Position numbers and translations under genes: made by a program. A DNA stretch of 64,000 nucleotides from Liriodendron chinense (taxonomy: Eukaryota; Streptophyta; Magnoliopsida; Magnoliales; Magnoliaceae), in assembly GCA_003013855.2 (NCBI GenBank), contig ML058552.1, positions 4,692,082 through 4,756,081 of the forward strand. The letters are read 5' to 3'. Shown piece by piece: positions 56,841-64,000 of the stretch. Each line of letters opens with the position of its first letter. Position 1 is the first letter of the stretch. Under the pieces are notes generated by a model. It searched no databases, was not told the DNA's origin, and saw nothing but the letters and a program-made list of their open reading frames with translations.

Positions 56841-57157
56841 GAGTCAACTCAAAAACTGTTGTTAGGGCAAGTTTGTTTACAGCAGCTGTTAGAGCTAGAA
56901 AAATGCTCAGGCGCAGTTTTCTCGTGTTTTGTTGTTCTGGGGTTCTGAATAATAGAAACATTCACAGACAATCACAAACATTCACAAAAGTACACAAGAG
57001 AAAAGATATCGCAAGGCGAATTTTATTCCAGAGATCCTGAGATCTTGTACATTACAGGCTGTGATCTGGCACGAGCCCTTAATTACATCGAATGATCGAT
57101 GACCCTTGATTAAAAGGCAAAAGACTAGTCAGTGGGGACTATAGTCTCAGAGTTCAT

Positions 57158-57253
57158 GGTCGTGGAGACCTGTGTTTGTGTGGTCGTAGAGACCTGTATT
57201 TGTATGGTCGCGGAGACCTGTATTTGTATGGTCACGGAGACCTGTATTTGTTG
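57158..57253. repeat. 24-bp tandem repeat, four copies
   Basis: Units read GGTCGTGGAGACCTGT plus TTGTGT, with small changes (GTCGTAG, GTCGCGG, GTCACGG). GGTC...GAGACC gives each unit a short inverted element. Located near the U5 end of the LTR. Confidence 0.92.
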
Positions 57254-57869
57254 TGTTTTGTTATGGACTGATCCATTTTTGTACGAGTCAGATGTCTATG
57301 TCCCATGTTTTAACCGGAGATCCGGGCTGAGACTGTCAGGGCTTTTAACCGAGGGGTGCGACTCTAAGCCTGCGCCCGTCATTTGCGACGGGTGACCGTG
57401 GGAAGACCGATCTGCAGTTGTATGTACCTGAGCAGCTCAACCAGCGGATGCCAGTTTGAATGGGTAGGGCGTCGACTGTTCTTGAAGTGCCAGTCTTTAA
57501 CAAATTATGTAATAGTTTAGGACTCTCTCTACATCGTTTATCATGTTAACCACAGTCCCCTTTGCTTAGTCCGGACGAATCCGGGTCATATTATGACAGT
57601 ACATGTAATGATGATACATCAGTATGGTTCTGGGCACTGGCGGTCCTCTTTTCGGAAGAATTGCTCCATTCGTCTCGTCGGATCGGATCGGACTCCGAAG
57701 GCTTGCGTTCTGCTCATTGGGTGGCCCAGATGAGTTATTTGACTGCTCCGTTGCGTCCGGAACGCTCGAAATACCCAAAATAGGCTCAAATGGGGCCCGA
57801 AAACATCATAAAATGAAGATTTAAAGGTGTTGAAATGAACGTTCAAAGTGCTAATTTTTATGATCCGCT

Positions 57870-58765
57870 GACTTGATTTTACTGATGCGCTGGGGCCAGT
57901 GCGTCCAAAAATGATTGCTTAAAATGTTCTATTTTCCTGATCCACTGAGGTATTTTAGTGACACGCTGGGGCCAGTGCGTCCAAAAATGACTTGTTTTAA
58001 GATATGTATTTTCCTAACCCGCTGGCCTATTTTACGATGCGCTAGGGCCAGTGAGTCCAAAAATAACTTTGTTTTGGAATGTGTATTTTTCTGATCCGCT
58101 AGCCTATTTTGCGATGCGCTGGGGTGTTTTTGTGATGCGCTGGGGCCAGTGCATCGATAAAATAAGCTTGGTTCAACGTATTTCACGATGCGCTACTTCA
58201 CTTGTATATTTTTAGGTTCTCCACCTAGACCTGCTGTGGTCGGAAGTGGGATTTTCGGTGATCCGTAAAAGGGTTTTCGGAGGTCGGAAAAGGGATTCCG
58301 GCGAGGGATTCCGGCGATCTCAAAACCCAAAGCTCTCTCCTTCTCTCGATCCATCCAAATGAGGCGAAGGGGGGGTATTTATACCCGAAGTCGGCCAATA
58401 GGAGACCGCCACGTGTAGCGTGTAGAGAAAATCACTCGGCGCGTCAAAATGACTTTGTTGAAATGCTAATTTTTAGGGCGCACTGGCCGTCAGTGCGTCC
58501 TAAAATTTCTAAAAATGCCTGATTTATTGGACGCGCTGAGGGTCAGTGCGTCCTGAAATTCCTGAATTATTGGATGCGCTGGACGAATTTTCTGACGCGC
58601 TGGGGGCAGTGCAGTCCTGAAATTCACTTTGTAAAACTGTTGAATTTCATGATGCGCTGGGTGAATTTCTAGACGCGCTGGGGGTAGTGCGTCCTGAAAT
58701 TCACTTTGTAAAACTACTGAATTTCATGATGCAGCTGGACAATGAATTTCTTGATGCGCTGACGT
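57870..58765. repeat. TGCGCTGGGGCCAGTGCGTCC word clusters
   Basis: Two clusters (57870-58170 and 58480-58765) surround the TATA box. Words GCGCTGGGGCCAGTGCGTCC, GATGCGCTGG and GACGCGCTGGGGG recur with spacings of about 50-70 bp. The TATA-distal cluster is the one in U3. Confidence 0.88.
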
Positions 58766-59366
58766 ACTCGTGTTTTACAAAATTGGGTTTTGCGAAACGG
58801 AGGGCTTGCGGGGCCCGCTTTGCAATGGATGTCGATGCACTGGCCCTATTTCTTCATGATTGAGGTAACCCTCCCAAATTTGGAGGGTTCTGATCATGAT
58901 GACCGATGGGGTCCACCATTGGCCCAATTTTTCATTTTTGGTCTAATGTGATGTGTGTTGTGATTTTTACCGTGATTTCCGATCCACTGGCCCTAAATTT
59001 AATCAGGTGATGATTCATACACTCATAATCATTGTTTTGAAGATCCCGACTTTTGGGACCCCAACAGCAGCTTGCACCTTTTATTAGCTTAAATTATCAT
59101 GTTTTTTTAAGTGTTCTGAGGCTAATGAAGATGACTAGGGTTTTCCTATGAAGTCCAAGTTATCTAGGGGTTATGGTTATTTTTGTTTTAAGGATTAGGG
59201 TTACCAAGGCATCTCTTTTGCATGTTCTTCTTCCTTAATGCTTCTTGTCCACTTGAATCTTTCGTCTTTAACTTGTTAAGGCTCAACTGACATTACAACA
59301 CATGGACATACGTGATTGACAAATAAGGTCCACTAATGTGCCATAGAAAAGTGCACTAATACTCAC

Positions 59367-62277
59367 AACATCAACCATATGTGAAATATCTAGTCTAGTA
59401 CAAACCATATAAGACTATCAGCCGCGCTCAAGTAGGGCACACGAGACATATACCGCTTTTTTTCATCTTATATAAGACATAACTTCTAAGAAAGTCGAAA
59501 GTGAGAAGCGTAGGGTGTGCTAATCAGTTTTACCTTTTTCAGTCCAAACTTGACTAAGACCTTCTCAAGATACTTCTCCTTAAAACATCATAACATGCTC
59601 ATTTCTCTGTCTCTATGTATATCGATGCTGATAATTTTGTTTGCTTCTCCTAGATCTTTCATTACAAATGTCCTGAAAACCAACCCTTCAATATGTTAAT
59701 TTCATAATGTTATGGTTGGTGATAAGCATATCATCAATATACAACACCAGAATAAGGAATTCCCTATCACATGGTGCTTTAAAATGGATAAATGATCAAA
59801 TTAACTTCTGGTAAACTATTGGCTCAACATGAAAGAATCAAATTTCTTATACCACTGCTTAAGCGAATGTTTCAGCCGTACAATGACCTATTTAACCTGT
59901 AAACTTTATTCTCCTCTCCCTGCACCTCAAACCCTTTAGGCTGCTTCATGTAGATATGTTCTTCTAGTTTCCCATGTAAAAACACAGTCTTCACATCTAA
60001 TTGTTCCAGTTCTAGATTGTATTGGGCAACCAGAGCTAATATAAATCTTGTAGATACTTGCTTTACCACTGGTGTGAATATCTTACTGAAGTTGACACCC
60101 TCCTTCTGAGCATGACCCTTCTCAACCAGTCTGGCCTTGTACCTATCCAATTTCTTTTAGTAAATCCACTTGCAACTGATAGCTTTACGTCCAATGGGCA
60201 ACTCTACTAGCTCCCACGTTTCATTCTTATACAAAAGGTCAATCTCATCATGCATTGCTGCCATTCATTCTTTGCATCTTTGTCTTTTAGAGCTTTATAA
60301 AAAGTAGACGGATTTCCCTCATTTATAATAAGAGCAAATGTAATGTTTGAGTCGTCCCTATATCTCAACAGTAACTTGTGATCTCTTTGTGGATTTCTCT
60401 TAATAGGTGATGGCTCCATCTCTTCTGGTACCTCTACACGTGGCTCGGGTTCTTCAAGTGTCTCACATTTATCTGTTTCAATATCAACAACTAATTTTTC
60501 CACTTCCTTATTCTCAGCCTTACGAAACAAAGAACCTTCATCAATCTCGACGTTCTAGTTAAATATGATTTTATGTGAAACCTAGTTATATAATCTGTAT
60601 CCTTTCACCCCATCACCATAGCTGATAAAGGTACACTTCTTAGCACTTTAATTTAGCTTATCTCTCTCAAGTAACGGTACATGAGAGTAAGTGTCATGAC
60701 CAAATATCCGCAGCCCTAAGTAATCAACTTTCTAACCACTCCGTATTTCTTCTAAAATTTTACAAGCGATAGCTATAGAGGGAGATCGATTCACTAAATA
60801 GAAAGCCATAGAGATGGCATCAACTTATAGCTCCTTGCCCAACCCAAAATTACTCAACATACTACAGGCTCTTTCCAAAAAAGTCTGGTTCATACGTTTA
60901 GCCTCACCATTCTGCTCTAAGGTATACCTCATTGTGTTGTACATCACTATCCCCTCATTCTTACAGTATTGGTTAAATTCCCTATAAGTAAATTCTCCGC
61001 CAATTGATATTTGTAGAGGGAGATCGATTCACTAAATAGAAAGCCATAGAGAAGACATTAACGTATAGCTCTTTGCCTAACTCAGAATTACTCAACATGC
61101 TACGGGCTCTTTCCAAAAGAGTCTGGTTCATACGTTCAGCCACACCGTTCTGCTCTAGGGTATGCCTCATTGTGTTGTGCATCATTATCCCCTCATTCTT
61201 ACAGTGTTGGTTGAATTCCTTATAAGTAAATTCTCCGTCATTGTTTGTCCTCAAAATTTTCACTTTTTGTCATGTCTATTTTTCAGCCATCGCTTTTCAT
61301 ATCTTAAAAGTGACAAACACATCGAATTTATGTCTCATAAAATAAACCCAAACTTTCCTAGAGAAGTCGTCAATGAATGTAACAAAATATGATGACCCTC
61401 CTTCAAAAACAATAAGCGACAACCCTCACTCATTCAAATGCATAGAGTCAAGTCATCATTTACTAACATGTTTTCCAGTTTTAAAGCTTAACCTTAATTG
61501 TTTTCCATAAATGCAATGCTCACATATATTTAAATAAAAAAATTTTAAAAGAGGATTTAAACTACAATTAAGAAGTACCCTCATACCTCTCTCGCTCATG
61601 TGGCCTAGGCACATGTGCTACAAATGTGCCGATGTGAACTCCACTATAGACGCTACAGATCCACCCAATATGGTATTCCCAATTAACTTATAAAGATTTT
61701 TTTCTCCTCTATGTCTTCATAATTGTGAATACACCTTTTGAAACTATAGGACACCTCACAACCGGCTAACTTGCACCTGAGTGCATCCAGAGCTCCCAAA
61801 GAGATAAAATTCTTCTTCAAATTTGGAATGTGCTTCACATTGGTCAGAGTACACTTCATCCTATCAAACATCCTTATGCGAAACAAACTAATTCCTACCT
61901 TCTTACAAGAATGATCATTACCCATAAGAATTAGGCCACCATTATACTCGCTATATGTGATGAACTAACTCCGATGATCACACATATGGTATAATGCCCC
62001 CTATCCAAAATCCACTCCTAATAAAAGCAACCCATCTTGAACACTGACAACACATGACAACCACTTGATCATTCACTCGATTCCACTGAATTGGCTTCCT
62101 TTGGTAAATCATCTGATATCTTCTCCTACTGGGCTTTGGGATTTTGACAATCCTTCATCATATGTCCCATCTTCTCACAATTCCAACGCTTCAACTTGCC
62201 TTTGCCTTTCAACTTGGATTTAGATCATGACTTCCCCTTCTCTCGCTCAAACTATTTTCCTCGAGCAAACAATTATT
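59367..62277 (-). pseudogene. Copia element 4 pol remnant
   Basis: On the minus strand, from high to low coordinate: a zinc knuckle (CEKMGHMMKDCQNP, about 62205-62145) and protease region (about 62100-61930). Next come the segment 61925-61683 (KKNFISLGALDALRCKLAG) and a GAG-pre-integrase remnant near 61600. Integrase (61470-60650) carries a 238-bp tandem duplication. RT (60240-59700) has LEQLDVKTVFLHGKLEEHIY and YIDD at 59730-59741. RNase H starts near 59560 (KYLEKVLVKFGLKKVKL). Several stops. Confidence 0.88.
60776..61251. repeat. 238-bp tandem duplication inside integrase
   Basis: TAGAGGGAGATCGATTCAC begins both copies (60776 and 61014). The second halves (CTTTCCAAAA-AGTCTGGTTC) match throughout. 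The copies already differ at several sites, so the duplication is not an assembly artefact of identical reads. Confidence 0.92.
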
Positions 62278-63726
62278 TGTCAACCCTAAGTGCAGGGTTG
62301 TGATGTAGTAATAACTTGGTGAGATCGAGATCGTTCCTTAGGGATTATGAAGGTAACAATTCCAAACTAATATAACAAAATTCATATTTAAATCAAAAGA
62401 AGGAATTTTAAAAACGTAAACAACTAAAAATTAAGAGAATTCAGGGATTAAAAATACTAGAGTGTCAAGGATCCACTCATAATTAATTTACAATGCCAAC
62501 CTATTCAAGTCAAGCATATAGCTCAATTGAAATCAAAATCCTATCCTACCCAATCGGAAGATGAATTCGGTTAAACGATATTCACAAGCTAATATAGAAT
62601 TTTAATTCTATATATTAGTTCTTCTTCAAATTAGAGAACTTGAAGTTAATGGGGAACTTCAAAGCAATTACTATATTCAGAAATCATAATGAATCTAAGG
62701 TTTCTATTAATCAAATATCATAAAACCATCATGATCAATCTTAGAAACTCATAAGCATCCCATGTATCAAAATCATAAGAAATCTTTAGAATTATCTAAA
62801 ATTATAAACCTTTATTCAAATTAATTAATGAAAATTCAACATTAAAGTCCAAAATACTCGAATTAAATAAGTTAAAGCATCATAAAAGACTACAAGCTTC
62901 ACCTCTTAGCCCTAGCTAAGAGGTTTTAGCCAATCAAAGACATGATTGAATAAGAATCTCTCAAAACATAAAATAAAACTAGAAAATTAGGAAAAACCAA
63001 AAAGAACTCGATGAAGAATGCCTCCACTCTCAAACTTCTCTCTCTCCTTAGCTTCTAAGATACCTTGGGATGCTTTAAACGTGAGAGGAGAAACCCTTAT
63101 ATAGGAAAAGCCCAAAAGTTTATGCAACTGTAGAAACTTTTGCAAGTTTTCGTAAAATCGCAAAATCACCGCAATACCATCTGTCGCATTGAAGCCAACC
63201 AAAGACACATTATGTTGCAGCCGAATTTCATCCAAAAAATTCAAAATTTGTTGTCCTGTTTTCATCCTGTTCATTCACACCAAACCCTCCTCCTTTGGTT
63301 ACACCGAACATCACCATCAGTGGCACCAATTTTAACTCCGGTCAGACCGAATTTTGTCTGAAATCTCCTATTTCTTCTAGACTATGTTTGTAATTTTTGG
63401 TTGGATCAATGCTCCTTTCGGTCTCACCGAAAAGTCTGTTTTTCAGTTATTGAAGCTTGTGATTTTTTTAATCTTTCCTCCATCTTTTACACTTCGTTTT
63501 CTCTGATATTTGGCACCTGAATTCTTCATTGTAATCTGCCAAATATCTTGTTTTTTGCATTGATTCCTCAAACACCTTAAGTCATCCTAGTTAACTTTGA
63601 TTCCTTCAATTCTCTCTCATTTATCTATGATCATGAAAACACGTGTAAGTCAATAAACTTAATAGTAAAATCCATGTAATTATGATATGGAATTTGGGAT
63701 AAATATGCACAATTCAGAGTTCAACA
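62278..63726 (-). mobile_element. Solo LTR, family C copy 2 (about 1449 bp), inside copia element 4 gag
   Basis: TGTCAACCCTAAGTGCAGGG...CAGAGTTCAACA on the plus strand, aligning with the LTR at 23991-25497. Flanks AATTATT and ATAATG allow only an imperfect target duplication. Minus-strand TATA CCTATATAAGG is at about 63095-63105. Words CACCGAAC, GGTCAGACCGAA and GGTCTCACCGAAA (63190-63440) lie upstream of it. Confidence 0.82.
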
Positions 63727-64000
63727 ATAATGTATCCAGTAGAAGTACATTTGCCTCCATTCTTCTTTCTTAACTGCTTCGACTTAAGGGTTGAGATAAT
63801 GGTTTCGACATCCAAGGTATCCTTACCATAACAAAGAGTATCAACCCGATACCCATAAGACTCTAGGAGAGATGTTAACAAAATTAGGGCTTTCTCTTCT
63901 TCTTCGATCTTCACCTCCATGCTTGTCAACTTGCAAACCTATTAAGCACCCAAATGTATATATTCTAACCCCATTTCATCACTAACCATGCATGGTTTTC
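63727..64000 (-). pseudogene. Copia element 4 gag fragment
   Basis: The minus-strand frame (from 63929) reads KALILLTSLLESYGYRVDTL and ETIISTLKSKQLRKKNGGK, the second half of a Tork-type Gag. It ends where the family C LTR was inserted, and the zinc knuckle resumes at 62205. The start lies outside the window. Confidence 0.8.

Larger units (their letters stand above)
56887..59066 (-). mobile_element. Solo LTR (2180 bp), gypsy-like, nested in family A copy 4, TSD GCAGC
   Basis: TGTTAGAGC...GACCCCAACA on the plus strand, with GCAGC at 56882-56886 and 59067-59071. A minus-strand TATA GGTATAAATACC is at 58374-58385. GCGCTGGGGCC words lie on both sides of it, and a 24-bp repeat is at 57158-57253. 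No internal domain or second LTR, hence a solo LTR. Confidence 0.9.
55013..59361 (-). mobile_element. Solo LTR, family A copy 4 (2164 bp plus a nested LTR), TSD CTCAC
   Basis: The plus strand begins TGAAAGTGCACAGGGTAGTC and ends AAAGTGCACTAATA (expected ...CTAACA). CTCAC lies at 55008-55012 and 59362-59366. Without the nested insertion and its duplication (2185 bp) it is 2164 bp, close to copy 1 (2141 bp). U3 has a TTCGATGG word array at 56554-56840. Confidence 0.92.
59367..64000 (-). mobile_element. Ty1/copia element 4 (Tork-like), decayed, runs off the window
   Basis: Minus strand: gag begins beyond 64000, is interrupted by the LTR at 62278-63726, and pol continues to 59367. There the family A solo LTR and then Athila sequence follow. 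The 3' part of RNase H and the 3' LTR are absent from the window. Confidence 0.88.

Noticed and set aside
57562..57846. Overlapping 66-75 codon frames on both strands
   Set aside because: They lie inside the TSD-flanked LTR at 56887-59066 and share no protein motif.

Overview
The window looks like an intergenic, transposon-dense stretch of a large plant nuclear genome. Evidence: nested Ty1/copia and Ty3/gypsy LTR retrotransposons, solo LTRs with 5-bp target duplications, hAT and PIF-type MITEs, a LINE 3' end with poly(A), and one spliced bHLH gene. Many copies of a roughly 450-bp foldback repeat whose arms begin near 'GGGCCCACCATGATG' remind me of woody magnoliid sequence. That is an impression from memory, not a test.

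Layout. 1-4.05 kb: tandemly duplicated non-coding retroelement sequence and a large LTR. 4.2-7.1 kb: a TA microsatellite, SINE-like pieces, a 5'-truncated LINE and two foldback elements. 7.16-10.13 kb: a gypsy element (minus strand) that kept its 5' LTR, PBS, gag and an exact duplication (CAATC) but lost pol and part of the 3' LTR. 10.3-16.4 kb: a decayed copia element with both LTRs. 16.5-22.3 kb: a second copia element split in its integrase by a 2.1-kb solo LTR. 22.3-30.9 kb: further LTRs, one inside another LTR and one inside a foldback element. 32.97-33.73 kb (minus): the only convincing host gene, a two-exon bHLH transcription factor. 34-47.2 kb: a dense field of foldback elements, other MITEs and a decayed hAT transposase. 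47.7-53.25 kb: a solo LTR and a decayed copia element (minus). 54.5-64 kb: an Athila-like pol end joined to another minus-strand copia element, with a solo LTR inserted near the junction and a second solo LTR inside that one.

How the parts relate. Almost everything is transposable. At least six insertions have exact target duplications, so much of the insertion order can be read directly. No LTR element has an intact pol; seven elements are reduced to solo LTRs, so LTR-LTR recombination and deletion have dominated.

The most striking pattern cuts across families. Nearly every LTR here, copia or gypsy, has a private array of short GC-rich, often palindromic words in U3 upstream of its TATA box. 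Related LTRs carry different words (GCCCGACC, GACCGGTC, TTCGATGG, TGAGGCCTCA, GAGTCAACCCGCT, TGCGCTGGGGCC). The foldback elements show a parallel pattern: a conserved core with interchangeable termini.
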